Position numbers and translations under genes: made by a program | Part shown: positions 10,581-20,892 of the stretch, piece by piece | Position numbering within the stretch: the stretch's first letter is position 1 | Layout: every line of letters begins with the position of its first letter | The notes under the pieces: generated by a model | Seen by the model: only the letters and a program-made list of their open reading frames with translations | What the model was told of the DNA's origin: nothing | The model's database searches: none | Source of the DNA: Jaapia argillacea MUCL 33604 | Taxonomy: Eukaryota > Basidiomycota > Agaricomycetes > Jaapiales > Jaapiaceae | Direction of reading: 5' to 3' | Assembly (NCBI GenBank): GCA_000697665.1 | Contig: KL197730.1 | Location: forward strand, 7,831 to 71,830 | DNA: 64,000 nucleotides

Positions 10581-13318
10581 CTAACCCCCCGTACTATCCC
10601 TCACCATATCTTCAATGTCCCTCCTCACATCATCTTCATCCTCAATTGTATATGAGATTCCCTCTGCATCTCCAGCTTCGAGTAGTTCCCTTTCGCTTAA
10701 CAACCCCTCTCGCCGCCCATTCTGAAAAGTGTCGCTCGCCGTGCCATGCCGAGATCGTAGCCAAAGTTTGTGGCAAAGGAGATGTTTGGTGTGGCCACCC
10801 TCACTCCCGGCCAGTCGACGAAGCCCATTCCGATACAGGTCGATGACAGGGTCCTCTGATTGTTTATCATGACCGAAATCCAAGATATGTGATTTGTGTA
10901 GATGTTTTGCGAGAATCTGCACATCTCGATGTTGGCATACTGTTGTGTGGTGTTCGTTAATATCGCGAACACCAGTTGAGTGAATGCTTGGTCGGTGAGA
11001 TGGCGAACGTGCCCAATTGCAGGGGTGACCTTCTCTAGCAGTTCAGGGGTGGCATTTGCTCTGTGTGCTCGGTCCTTGATTCGCAGATTCAAGTGCTCCA
11101 CATTTATGTCAACCTCTTTACACTCCTCTGGCTCGCCACTCGTGTTTACCAACATCCCTGCCAGTAAGACTTCTGCGGTGTCCTATGGCCAATCATGTAG
11201 AAGATTGTGCAGGAGCTCCATACATTTGTTAGAGTAGTTGTAGCTTCGCCCTGCGTAGAACATTGGGGTCCAATACTTGAGGATCCAGAGAATCCACGTT
11301 GGATGTCCCTGCTTGATGGCATCCCGCATTTCTCGTAGAGTCATTAGGTCATGTATGAGAAGGACTGCGTGGCCACATTGAGTGTTGCCTCTCAATGTCT
11401 TGACTCCATCTGCCTCCAATCTCCCAGGAGAAGGCATGATGAATGAATCTACGACTGTCTGGCAAATTTGTGTGAAGAAATCAGGAGTCTGTTTCTGTTT
11501 TGATAGCTTGTCTGGTGATGGGAGGTTTAGGACTCTAGTTGCCACCTGAACAACAAGTGACCGTAGAACAACATCGAGGAATCGTAACCATCCGTAGAAG
11601 TCAAACTTGTGGATGTTAATATCGTTCCGATTGGGCAGCAAATCGCGGAGGGTCAAGAGGCTGGCATCATCCTGGTTTGATCCCCCCCAGAAGTTTTTGC
11701 CAGCCGCTTGGAGGAAGTTGAGTGAGACATGCATCAACCTGCTAGTCATCGCGAAACTGCTGAGGTGGTCGACACGGAAGGGTGAGCGGTCGACAGCACG
11801 TTGATCCTGTGCAGCACGGTCTCGTGCAGTAGTCAATCAGTCGCCGAGGATGAAGAACATCAATTTTTCAAAGACATCCTTTGGAAGGGACAACACGTCG
11901 AGAAAATAGTGTTGGAGAACCACCATATTTCCGTGGGTCGACCCTTGCTCCTGGTCAAACGTGGGCAGGTAGTGCTGCTCGGTTTTGTGAGCAGGAATGG
12001 CCTTGGGGTCAAGGCATTTGGGGAAAGCGGAACGAAGATGAGCAAAAGGCTGGGATTCCTCAGAGAGAATCTGCACAACATGAATAATGCTGAATGACCA
12101 GAATATTTTCTGGTCCTCAGAGTTTGGCACTATTCGCTCCAGTGCTATGTCAGCGGGAATGGTGTGGCGAGTGCCGATAGTTTCGACAAAGCGTGTAACA
12201 CTGGCAAGGTGTTCAGCAGATGGAGAGTCCGCCTCTGTCGGTAATCGAAAAATGACGAGCATTGCTGATACTTGGTCATGCTGCACAGAGCCATGGATGG
12301 CTGATTTCTCCCAAGCTTGGGACATCCAGTTGAAGTTATCGTATGGAAGGAGCTTCAGCTTTGAGGGATCGTGTGTGGCAATCTTGCCAATTCGAACAGA
12401 GTCCTTGCTCAGGGCAACAACAGCCTTGCTGAGGAAATCGAATGAGGTGGCCAAGCCGAGCCGATTCATCATCTGTAGGAGACGTTTTGGAACCCGGTTA
12501 TCCCACATAATCAGGGAGTTCGCAACAAGGTGGTAGTTTGTCTCCCGGCTCGCAAGGTTGAGAATTGAGGATGTAAGCATTGCACGACCCTGTGAATTGT
12601 TTTCAGGCTTGGATCACTTCGTGTATTCAAAAAGGATTTACATGATCAGGATTACGGCTCGTAGAATGAATAGGTTTTCCCTCCTTTCCGATCACAGCCT
12701 TGAGGAATGATTGGAGATGTGGAGTGACTCGCTCGTAGCGTCCGAGGAGGTCATCAATACGGAATGAGTTAATCATTGCCACAGAGACTCGAGAGGGCGA
12801 TACACGAAGGAACTTCGCATCCTCGCTATGGGGTCCTCTGGCTGCTCGGCTCGTAAGTCTGTCGCACTCCCTCTTGCACACTTTTGCAGCCTTCATCACC
12901 ACCCAGTCACACATTGCTTCGTCTCGGATGCCACCCCTCTCCCACCACTCTTCCATCAACATCAACCCCCCCCTCCCTTCAGAAAAATACTTGTGAAGTT
13001 ACGGATTCCACCTGACTGTGATCGGAAGATTGTCTCCAGGAATTTGCGGAGAGAGAATCGAGACAAAGATGCCCTCATGTACTGCAGAACAGCATATGCC
13101 TTTTCTTCGTCAGAGAGTCGCTCAGGTGTGATACCAGCTGAGGGCTCGTAGGTGAAATCACCAGTGTCGTCATCAGGGAGATCAAGGCTTAAGAACGGAA
13201 CATCGAGAGGAAGATCAAAGGTGCCAATGAGTGGAGGATCGGGTGACGAGTCAGGACCAATTGTACTCGAAGCCTCTGCATCATCAAGAGAGCTCAAATC
13301 AAGGCTGAATTCAGACAT
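10581..13318 (-). pseudogene. DUF6589 protein of the transposon
   Basis: Start MSEFSLDLSSLDD at 13318, followed by an acidic N-terminus. A 52 bp intron (12641-12590) gives the join NPDHGRAMLTSSILNLAS. The family hallmarks are LPYDNFNWMSQAWEKS and, further on, LTTARDRAAQDQRA...DRSPFRVDHL, ending in VIDLYRNGLRRLAG. DUF6589 is a large-protein family of mushroom-class fungi with no assigned function. Its place inside inverted repeats beside a helicase suggests a transposase-related role (inference). The frame is interrupted by in-frame stops at 11837 (GD*LTTARDR) and 11183 (DWP*DTAEV), by a frame change at a run of eight Cs near 12970 and by another near 10922. The C-run could be a sequencing error. 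Confidence 0.83.
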
Positions 13319-13337
13319 TGAGACTACAGGGAGACGC

Positions 13338-13452
13338 GTTCAGAGCCAAGTCGCGTCTATCTACCAAAGTCCTTGTTAATGGCTCGTTAGCGTCCAGACC
13401 CTCTCGACAGGGTGTCCCAATTGGGATGTCGAGAGGGTATGGGCCGAGACTA
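13338..13452 (-). repeat. Right terminal inverted repeat with internal hairpin
   Basis: Inverse copy of 8146-8260, ending GGGCCGAGACTA, with the same nested palindrome (about 13398-13438). The mismatches to the left repeat are all transitions, at the bases around 'gctaacgagccatt'. Confidence 0.93.
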
Positions 13453-13461
13453 GTCTTTCAT
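13453..13461 (+). repeat. Target-site duplication, right (gtctttcat)
   Basis: Perfect copy of 8137-8145 immediately outside the right inverted repeat. Confidence 0.93.
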
Positions 13462-14085
13462 CCTTCAGCGAGGTATCGCACAGTCAATCGGTGATCGCTT
13501 CAAGGTCTGGCATGCATGCTGTGTACATGTGAAGTCTTCATACTGCTATACAGAGACGACCTGTGGAAGGCACACTGACTCTTTCAGTTAATCCACTCTT
13601 TGCTTCTCATCTACGACTACAGTGCACCATCGTCCCGACTGGGCAGACCTCAGAGACGGGTCTTCCTGAGGCCAGCTTCAAACATCTGCCTCGTTCCGAG
13701 AGCTTGCTAACCACGATCCCATTGCTGTTCTACTCTCGGCAAAGCAATTCCATCGTCGGCGATTAAACTCCTTGCTGTATATCCCTCTCTTCTGATGCCA
13801 CCAGATGCCGATCTCATCAAGTAGAACGTGGCCCTGTTTCGTCAAATGCGTAACATGTGTCGTAGAGAGTATCACGCAAACCTTTAGCTTGGCGTCCATT
13901 CATAAGTCTCCTACGTCAAGATTGCAAAGCCAGAAATGGTCCCTTCGAATGTGCCAACCCATACCTGAACCTCCCTTCCCGACCATCCCATCATCCCTTG
14001 CTGTTGGTGTCTCCACCTCAGAAAAGACGAAAAGCATTCGAGTTATGTAATAGATCTCGGGAGGTGATTTATTGTTGCGGTGATT
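13462..14085. other. Unique stretch between element and repeat
   Basis: About 620 bp that copy B of the duplication lacks. Short frames on both strands, no recognised motif. It is either an insertion in copy A or a deletion in copy B. Confidence 0.4.
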
Positions 14086-15025
14086 GCCAAGTGGAGGATG
14101 GAGAGCGGGGTAACATAAGGTGATCTAGATGTTGGTGGATGGACCTTTGTATGTTCTCCTTGCCGTTGATTCAGCACCATCGCTAATTGGTATCTTAAAT
14201 TTCGAACGAACAGCATCATACAGGACATATCTGAGCTCGACGGAGACTTTTCCGACTGTTTTGCCGCCAGATAGGTGCCATCGGGGAAGCCAAGAGTCCC
14301 CACTTCCCTGAGACCTGCGGGGCTGATTGTGCAAGGCGACTGCTACTTAGAAGTGGCAGCAGCAATCTATCACCCGTTCCTCACCAACCAATTCCGGTAG
14401 GTGAGGGATATCATTCGATGTGTTGGGACGTCAGTACAGATAAGGATGCCCCTGTACGCGTCGGAAGTGTTAGAGACACAATTCATGGTTGTATTTGGCC
14501 TGATGGTAGGAGCGAGGAAGCGGTCGTGGTGTACAGCCAGTGTTGTACACGATAGACAAAGAGAATTGTGACCCGATCATTTGATGAAAGCTGACGAGAA
14601 ATGGAAGGCTTAACATATGAGTACGTTGATCGCTTGTCTCGATATACGATTACAGCGCATATGGCCCTAGAACATGTGCATAAAGTTCTCTCTCGATTCC
14701 AAGAAGTATCGAGTACACGGAGTACATGAGAGAGAGAAGTGGAAGTGAGTGCTCGGGCACAGATGACACACCCCTGATCTTTGTGTGAGCCGACCTGGCA
14801 CCATCCCAAGTGCTCCCTTAATGAAAACTGAAAACCTCTTGGGACGGGTGCAAGTTACTACTCGGCTTGCGCGGCTTCAGAACGACGATCATGACGGCAT
14901 TATGAAAACAGGACTGCGATTATATTGAGATGATATGTGGCGTTGACAAGTGATAGGTACAAGGGGAGAGGAGGTTTGACGTACCAAAATATGGACTGTT
15001 CGAGCATTTCCGAAGGGAAAATTGA
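14086..15025. repeat. Segmental duplication, right part, copy A (R2)
   Basis: Aligns with 19405-19600 plus 20893-21780. Landmarks are 'ggtgatctagatgttggtgg', 'cgaacgaacagcatcatac', 'ctcaccaaccaattccggt', 'gtacagccagtgttgtacac' and 'gacccgatcatttgatgaaa'. It runs into the first codons of the MYND gene (homology ends near 'catttccgaaggg'), so it probably includes that gene's promoter. Copy B keeps the flank but lacks the gene. Confidence 0.82.
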
Positions 15026-15779
15026 CCGACATTACATCGAGAGGCTGCTGAGAGCTGAGGACTCGCTTCTGCGCGCATGGCTACAATTCAAAGAGGTGGC
15101 TCTGGAACGAATTGAACTTAAGGAGGTCGAGAAGGAGTGTGAATGCAGTAACCCAGCGGTGAGTCCCAGAGCAATGGCAGTACTCGTGGACAGACATGCG
15201 GCTGAAACCACTGTAGTGCACAGTGAAAGATCCCCGAAAGCATTTTCGAGAATGTGCTGGATGCGAAGGTGTCCTATATTGTAGTAGGGGATGCCAGAGT
15301 CGTGATTGGAAAGAGGGAAATCATCGATCGGCCTGCAAGCTAATCGACCGGGGTGAGTGGTTTGTTACCATTTCTCCTCCGTGCACTCACCCCTAACAGA
15401 TACAGCCCGCGATACCAAGTTCATTTATGCGGTGATGGAACGCGGATTGCCTCGGGTCGCAGATAAGCTTCGCGCTCAGAAACGAGCTTCGTTCCCTGAT
15501 GCCCCATGGTCATCGTTGTGGATCGATTGCAACTGCATGGGCTCAGAGCCTGAGTATCGTGTTCAGAGGCACCTCACGCCAGCGGCCGTAGCACTGCCAA
15601 GGGCGGAGGAAATCTGTCATGACATCAAAGGGGAGCCGGTAAAGGTAGCCATCTCGAGGTGGAATGGGACTGGGATGTTTCGTCTCATGACAATGGTCGG
15701 CCTGGCTTCAATCGAAGCGGTGTTGCCTCTCAATCCAGGGGATGAGTTCGTTCACAGAATTGATACTCACAGAAACTGA
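14991..15779 (+). CDS. MYND-type zinc finger protein, 227 residues
   Basis: Three exons (14991-15158, 15217-15352, 15400-15779) joined by GT-AG introns of 58 and 47 bp give 228 codons including the stop, with every phase matching. The first in-frame ATG gives MDCSSISEGK. An N-terminal helical stretch (RLLRAEDSLLRAWLQFKEV) leads to the finger: CSNPAC, CAGC, YCSRGC, DWKEGNHRSAC, which supplies all MYND zinc ligands, spread over exons 1 and 2. The C-terminal half (FIYAVMERGLPRV...WSSLWIDCNCM...GTGMFRL) looks like a conserved tail of mushroom-class MYND proteins. MYND fingers usually bind Pro-rich peptides; the role here is unknown. It lies about 250 bp upstream of a phosphotransferase gene on the same strand, and that pair also exists, permuted and decayed, at 1.3-2.8 kb. 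Confidence 0.8.
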
Positions 15780-16390
15780 GAAAATCGTATATTTTGTAAT
15801 CGTAATGCTGAGACGGCGTTTGCAAACGTGGACGAAGATGTGGTTCTCATACACAGAATTCAAAGGTGAGAAATATTCAGCATGCATGGATGCAAGAGAT
15901 ACAAGCGAAGAGAAAAAACTGGGGGCTGTTCATGATCGTGGACGTGGTCGACGTTTGGCGAGATTACGTCATTGGTGGGCTTCAATTCCGTTCAGTTAAC
16001 AATATCAGTTTCAAGTTCTTTCCGCCACCACAACATGACAGACCGCCTGGAACAGAGTCTTCGCATCCTCAACGATGGTATCGCGAAACTATTCTTAAAC
16101 GCACTCTCTGATGACCCTACAGTCGACCTTACGCCTGTCATCCAGAAGGCATCCGACAAGTATGCGAGAATTCGAGCAGAGAAGTATCAACTTCAAGCGA
16201 AACGCCAGAAAAGTGCATTTGCTACCCCTCGTGTGTTCAACCTCCTCATAAACCTCGTCTAGCTTCACATCCCGGCGTAAGCGAGCCCCGTCACAAGGCC
16301 CCTCGCAAAGCGGCTCCTAAAGCCAATTCAGCTGCATCTCGACTACCTCCTGGGCCCGTGGCCATCGAGTCGCCATTGGCACCCGGTGTA

Positions 16391-17242
16391 ATGACGCTCC
16401 TTGGAGCCTCCGAGCAGGATATTCTCGCTCACCCAGAGGCTTTGCGACAACCGTTTACTCGACTTTTGAACGAGGGACAAGTTGTCTGGTCTGGGCCGGA
16501 TGGTTTCGACTGCTACGTTATGCGTCTGAGTGATGATATCGTCGTCAAAACAAGACGACGACTGGACTACGACGAACCGGCCCTCCTGCGCTTTGTCGCT
16601 GCACATACCTCTATCCCGGTGCCGGAACCGATGGGCATCCTCAAGGTCGGATCGGTCGCATACATGTTTATGGCGTTCGTGCCGGGTGATACGTTGGACA
16701 CGCGATGGCCCACGCTGGAACAGCCGCAGAAGCATGCCATTCGGCAACAACTCAATCAGCTCTTGCTCGAACTCCGTGGCGTGGAACACTATGTGGGCAC
16801 TCCCTTGGGATCCTTGTCAGGCTCGCATCTTTGCCAAGACACTCGCATCGACACACGGTTGAGCTCTGGCACACTCTACACGGAAGCAGAGTTCAATGAT
16901 TGCCTCATATCCACGCCACTTCCTCGCATCGCACGCGGGTTCATACAATGGGTTCGCTCATTGCTCAGGGACGACCATCGTATCGTTTTGACTCACGGTG
17001 ACTTCCATCCTGGAAACATCATGGTGGTTGACCATCCCACTCAGGGTTTGGTAGTCTCTGGTCTCATCGACTGGGAATTTGGAGGATGGTACCCTGAGCA
17101 ATGGGAGATGGTGAAAGCTATGAATACGAGGGGAACGGACAACGAGAGTGATTGGTGGGCTTACCTTCCGGAAGTACTTAACCAATACAACGCAGACGTT
17201 GCGGTTGACAGACTTCTGGAGCGGTCGGTTTGCACGGGCTGA
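16391..17242 (+). CDS. APH-family phosphotransferase (copy B)
   Basis: An open frame of 283 residues from the in-frame ATG at 16391 (MTLLGASEQDILAH). It has the N-lobe lysine in DDIVVKTRRRLDY, the hinge-like YMFMAFVPGDTL, the catalytic loop HGDFHPGNIM, and the metal-binding IDWEFGGWYPEQWE. These place it in the aminoglycoside phosphotransferase/choline kinase-like family, which is very expanded in fungi; the substrate cannot be inferred. Upstream, 16035-16262 encodes MTDRLEQSLRILNDG..., which belongs to the same ancestral protein. It is out of frame by two bases relative to the linker, whereas copy A reads through that junction. So either copy B has lost its first about 110 residues to a frameshift, or a short unusual intron restores the frame. 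The kinase core itself is intact. Confidence 0.82.
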   Translation: MTLLGASEQDILAHPEALRQPFTRLLNEGQVVWSGPDGFDCYVMRLSDDIVVKTRRRLDYDEPALLRFVAAHTSIPVPEPMGILKVGSVAYMFMAFVPGDTLDTRWPTLEQPQKHAIRQQLNQLLLELRGVEHYVGTPLGSLSGSHLCQDTRIDTRLSSGTLYTEAEFNDCLISTPLPRIARGFIQWVRSLLRDDHRIVLTHGDFHPGNIMVVDHPTQGLVVSGLIDWEFGGWYPEQWEMVKAMNTRGTDNESDWWAYLPEVLNQYNADVAVDRLLERSVCTG

Positions 17243-17725
17243 CAGTACTGTAGAGGTAGGTCTTGGATCATATGCACCACTCATGTTTTGGCGGACTGAT
17301 GGTGGATGCTATGCAGATTTGGCCTTAGGGATTGGTGGGAGTGTCGTGACCTTGGCTTCGCAATCCGAGAGGCTGCTTATACGTGTGCCTATCACGACAA
17401 TGCTTGTACAATGGATGATAGAACATCGGCTTCAAGGAGTACCACAACACTAGCTTAGTGAAGCAGTGCATTTGGAAGATTCGTCAACATTCCATCGATC
17501 ACGACCGGTATGAGTAGTTCTCAAAGAGCGACGATGATGTGGAAATAGTTTCGGATTCAAAATTTTCTCGTTTATGCGCAAGTAATTTCGAATTCAAGGG
17601 GTACGTTCGCGTGCTCTGGCTACAAACACAAGTACAATCTGACGTGCAACAAAGGTATGAATCATGATACAGCACCTTTAGCCTCCATTACAAAGCTTTG
17701 CTGCAAGCAAAGAGATGAGTATTCC
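17243..17725. other. Intergenic between convergent genes
   Basis: 3' flanks of the phosphotransferase (plus) and the small gene below (minus). The first about 50 bases are shared with copy A; beyond that I see nothing recognisable. Confidence 0.4.
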
Positions 17726-18130
17726 CTAATAGAACTCCCCAAGGAGCTCGTTCATGACCTCTTCGTATTCACCGTCAGAGACCTCAAGGAGATCTGCGTC
17801 GTGCAGGCTCTCGATTGCCTCCATGACGAAGTCTTGGCAACTCCATGTGGTGATATTGTTTCGAATGGGTTGATCCCTAATCATGGTGTGTACGTCGTCG
17901 AGACACCCCTCGTTGATCTCAGCGACGAGGGTGTTCTTGATGAAGCGCCTTGACCTCCTCGGGTCCACGTCATTTGCAACATCGAGGTGAAACTCAGTTG
18001 GCTCGCCGTTCGCCTGTTAGATGGTGTGGGTTATCTCTCCGGTGTCATCTTCCTTGATGTATAAGGCCCAGTGACGGACATTTCCACCGACAGGGCGGTA
18101 CTGCGACACGTAGATATAGGCTTGAACCAT
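17726..18130 (-). pseudogene. Small LRAT/PPPDE-like protein with one stop
   Basis: The minus-strand ATG at 18130 gives MVQAYIYVSQYRPVGGNVRH, then WALYIKEDDTGEITHTI, a TAA stop, and in the same frame QANGEPTEFHLDV... through NNITTWSCQDFVMEAIESL to the end LLGEFY. I recognise the layout VRHWALY...W(N/S)CQDFV of small proteins common in mushroom-class fungi. A histidine near the start and a cysteine in an NCQ-type motif near the end suggest a permuted papain fold like LRAT, PPPDE or NlpC/P60 (inference). A single in-frame TAA near 18029 splits it. Whether this is a real lesion, an assembly error or an unseen splice is open. Length about 134 codons. Confidence 0.6.
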
Positions 18131-18744
18131 TTCCGCTGGATAGCTATACGGTGGTTAGCTCGAAAGGCCTTGATATGCAAAATCGGCACGTACAATAAGA
18201 TCGGCTGTGGATAGTAGTGATATGCGAACTGTTGTGATGTGGGGAATTCTGAGAGAGAACTTGTTGTTGGGGGGCTTTTTAAAGGAGTGTCGAGGATGGC
18301 GGCGAGCATGAACGATCGACGAAGACGAGGTTCGATTGGGGGCGTAGGTCGTCACCCTAGGTAATCATCTCAGGCGGAACAGGGATATGATGCGGTGGTC
18401 TAGAAGAACAGTCAGCCACGAGGGTGCCCAGCAGTACAGAGGGTAGCTCTGGTCTGAATCCCAATACCACAATAAGGCTCGGTGCTCAAAGTGTCGAATT
18501 TGGTTGAAGCCTATTGGAGGATGAGATCAAAGTGGATAAGGAGCAAGCACACGGTGATGAGGAGCTATGCTAACCAAACAGATACCATCAAAAGGCAAAC
18601 CACCCATATGAGAAGAATGCAAAGGTACCTCAATGGACTTTTCCACGAAGATGTCCGTTAGTTCGCACAGGTGCGCTGGACGGAAGGCAGGGCTAGGCTA
18701 GTTATGTTTCTTAGAAACATAGATGTAGGAGGAGATACACAAGT
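18131..18744. other. Intergenic
   Basis: About 610 bp with no conserved frame. It probably holds the promoter of the small minus-strand gene (GC-rich start near 18131-18300). Nothing else seen. Confidence 0.4.
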
Positions 18745-19400
18745 ACCATGATCCTACACTGCATGATTGGCCATCAGCGGTAATAAATCAAGAGTGTGCC
18801 GGACGACATGTCTACTTCTTGTGTTCCTCGCCTTTGCCGCGTCGTCAGTTCCGTCAAGAGAAGAAACCGAAATGAAGTACCTGGGATAAGACCTGGTTTC
18901 GAAAAAGGTCAGCGACACCTACCGGAGGAAAAGGGTGCCCATACCTTTTCCCAATACTTACACTGGCAAGCGTAAACCCTTACCTGTGGAGGCTTCTCGC
19001 AGACAGAATTAGACAAGATACGCTGCGAGGTTCGCAAATCTGTGGTGACGATACGATCAAGCTTCAAGGCAATCTACAGTTGGTTGTCATTGTGGGCGAA
19101 GAAATAAGTAGACGGACAATGAAGATCCCCTTATACTTCAAATTTCAATGCACGCCCATAATTTGCCACCCATTCTTCCTGCAAGTCGACTTATCTGTGG
19201 TGAAAATCTACCTGAAGTTCCCATAGAACCAATTGCACCAAATATCCGATGGTTGTCCTTGGAGACGGCGCAAGCGGGAAAACAACAGGTCGGAGACCAG
19301 TTTGACAAGTCGATCGAGATTCGAGACGGTAAGCAAGGAATGATACGCCAGGGGAGAGAATCAGCCATTTCAAGTAGGCGAGAAATGGCTGGAAAATTTG
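18745..19400. repeat. Segmental duplication, left part, copy B (R1')
   Basis: Partner of 7385-8050, in the same orientation. Unlike copy A it runs almost straight into the R2' part near 19405, without the helicase element or the unique 620 bp. Confidence 0.8.
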
Positions 19401-19599
19401 ACATTGCTGCGTTTGCCAAGTGGAGGACGGAGAGGGGGACCACAAGGTGATCTAGATGTTGGTGGATGGACCTTTGTGTGTTGTTCTCCTTGCCATTGGT
19501 TCAGTGCTGTCGCTAATTAGTATCTCGAACGAACAGCATCATACTAAGCTTGATAAGTCCCTTTCCAACCGTTTTGCCGGCATTTAGATGCCATCGGCG

Positions 19600-20892
19600 G
19601 AGAACATACGACCCGCGGGGAACCTTGCTACGTGGAGAGTTGCCACGTAGCAAGTAGCAAGTAGCAAAGGGCGAATCGCCACGGATGGCGCTGAGCTGGC
19701 GATCTGCCACAGGTGGCGATTTGCTACCTCTTAACGCTTAATGGCCAAAGCTTCGAGCTACAGATAAACTTCGAAGTTTACAAGCTAATACGTAGTGACT
19801 ACGAAGTCATCAACACGCGTGACCTTTCATCTATCACTCTTCCTCTCCCTACGACGACGCCCTCCATCGTAACTTCCTCCTTTCCTCCAACCCATGGTGC
19901 TTCCGGGAGCGGAAAGCGACAGCCGTCGTCGTTTCTACTCCTCATTCTCTCACCTGCGATCCAGCAGGTTTCTGGATATGACCGCTTTCGGCTGCGACGA
20001 CCCACCTCCCTCACTCATCGGTCCCTCGGTCCCTACCCGCGAGAAGAAGNNNNNNNNNNNNNNNNNNNNNNNNNNNNNNNNNNNNNNNNNNNNNNNNNNN
20101 NNNNNNNNNNNNNNNNNNNNNNNNNNNNNNNNNNNNNNNNNNNNNNNNNNNNNNNNNNNNNNNNNNNNNNNNNNNNNNNNNNNNNNNNNNNNNNNNNNNN
20201 NNNNNNNNNNNNNNNNNNNNNNNNNNNNNNNNNNNNNNNNNNNNNNNNNNNNNNNNNNNNNNNNNNNNNNNNNNNNNNNNNNNNNNNNNNNNNNNNNNNN
20301 NNNNNNNNNNNNNNNNNNNNNNNNNNNNNNNNNNNNNNNNNNNNNNNNNNNNNNNNNNNNNNNNNNNNNNNNNNNNNNNNNNNNNNNNNNNNNNNNNNNN
20401 NNNNNNNNNNNNNNNNNNNNNNNNNNNNNNNNNNNNNNNNNNNNNNNNNNNNNNNNNNNNNNNNNNNNNNNNNNNNNNNNNNNNNNNNNNNNNNNNNNNN
20501 NNNNNNNNNNNNNNNNNNNNNNNNNNNNNNNNNNNNNNNTACTACATAGTGCGGTTAAATAGCTAACAAAGTCCCAATCAAAACTCGTCAATAATAATAT
20601 AGAACTAAGTGATACTACGGGGGATGTAGTCGGAAGGGTGTGTGGAATGATATCCGGCGTAGCAGCCCATGGTGCGGGAGGATGAAATTCACTGAGCTCG
20701 AAGGGCGCGAGCAAGATGTCCGTGGGCTGGGTTCGTTGCGTCCGGGTAGCAAACGACTACGACGGGAGACTGGTGGCGAAACTCCATGGGGGAGACAAGC
20801 GAGCCACGCAAAGCCCCGGTAGGGATATGCCATTTGCTATCGCTATGTGGCGATCGGTCCGTAGCAAGAACCCTAGCGAGTCAGACTTTTTG
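19600..20892. mobile_element. hAT-like non-autonomous element containing the assembly gap
   Basis: Comparison with copy A shows an insertion bounded by the 8 bp direct repeat catcggcg (19592-19599 and 20893-20900). The ends carry imperfect inverted similarity: left ...ggggaaccttgctacg, and the inverse of the right end ...agggttcttgctacg. The subterminal parts are rich in gtagcaa/ttgctac and gccac/gtggcga words. An 8 bp duplication with subterminal repeats fits hAT transposons. The very tips do not match well and 490 bases are unknown, so the class is tentative. No coding remnant is seen in the sequenced parts. Confidence 0.5.
20050..20539. other. Assembly gap (490 N)
   Basis: Run of N inside the hAT-like insertion. 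Reading frames that span it mean nothing. Confidence 0.99.

Larger units (their letters stand above)
8146..13452. mobile_element. Two-gene DNA transposon: RecQ-like helicase plus DUF6589
   Basis: A 5,307 bp element bounded by 115 bp terminal inverted repeats that differ at only three positions, and flanked by a perfect 9 bp target duplication. It carries two convergent genes: a superfamily 2 helicase on plus (8381-10543) and a DUF6589 protein on minus (13318-10581), whose 3' ends are about 40 bp apart. Both reading frames are broken a few times, so this copy is probably not self-mobile, although its ends are nearly identical and thus young. Inference: DUF6589 is the transposase-like partner. 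As I recall, a helicase-bearing Academ lineage (AcademH) has been described in fungi and animals, and this may belong there or be a separate group. Neither can be settled by eye. Confidence 0.88.

Noticed and set aside
10553-10846. Plus-strand Ser/Pro-rich frame after the helicase
   Set aside because: It is the antisense of the DUF6589 C-terminal coding region.
14483-14809. Minus-strand frame in the R2 repeat as a gene
   Set aside because: The frame is not kept in the second copy of the repeat.
19713-20714. Long reading frames on both strands across 20050-20539
   Set aside because: They consist mostly of unknown bases in the assembly gap.
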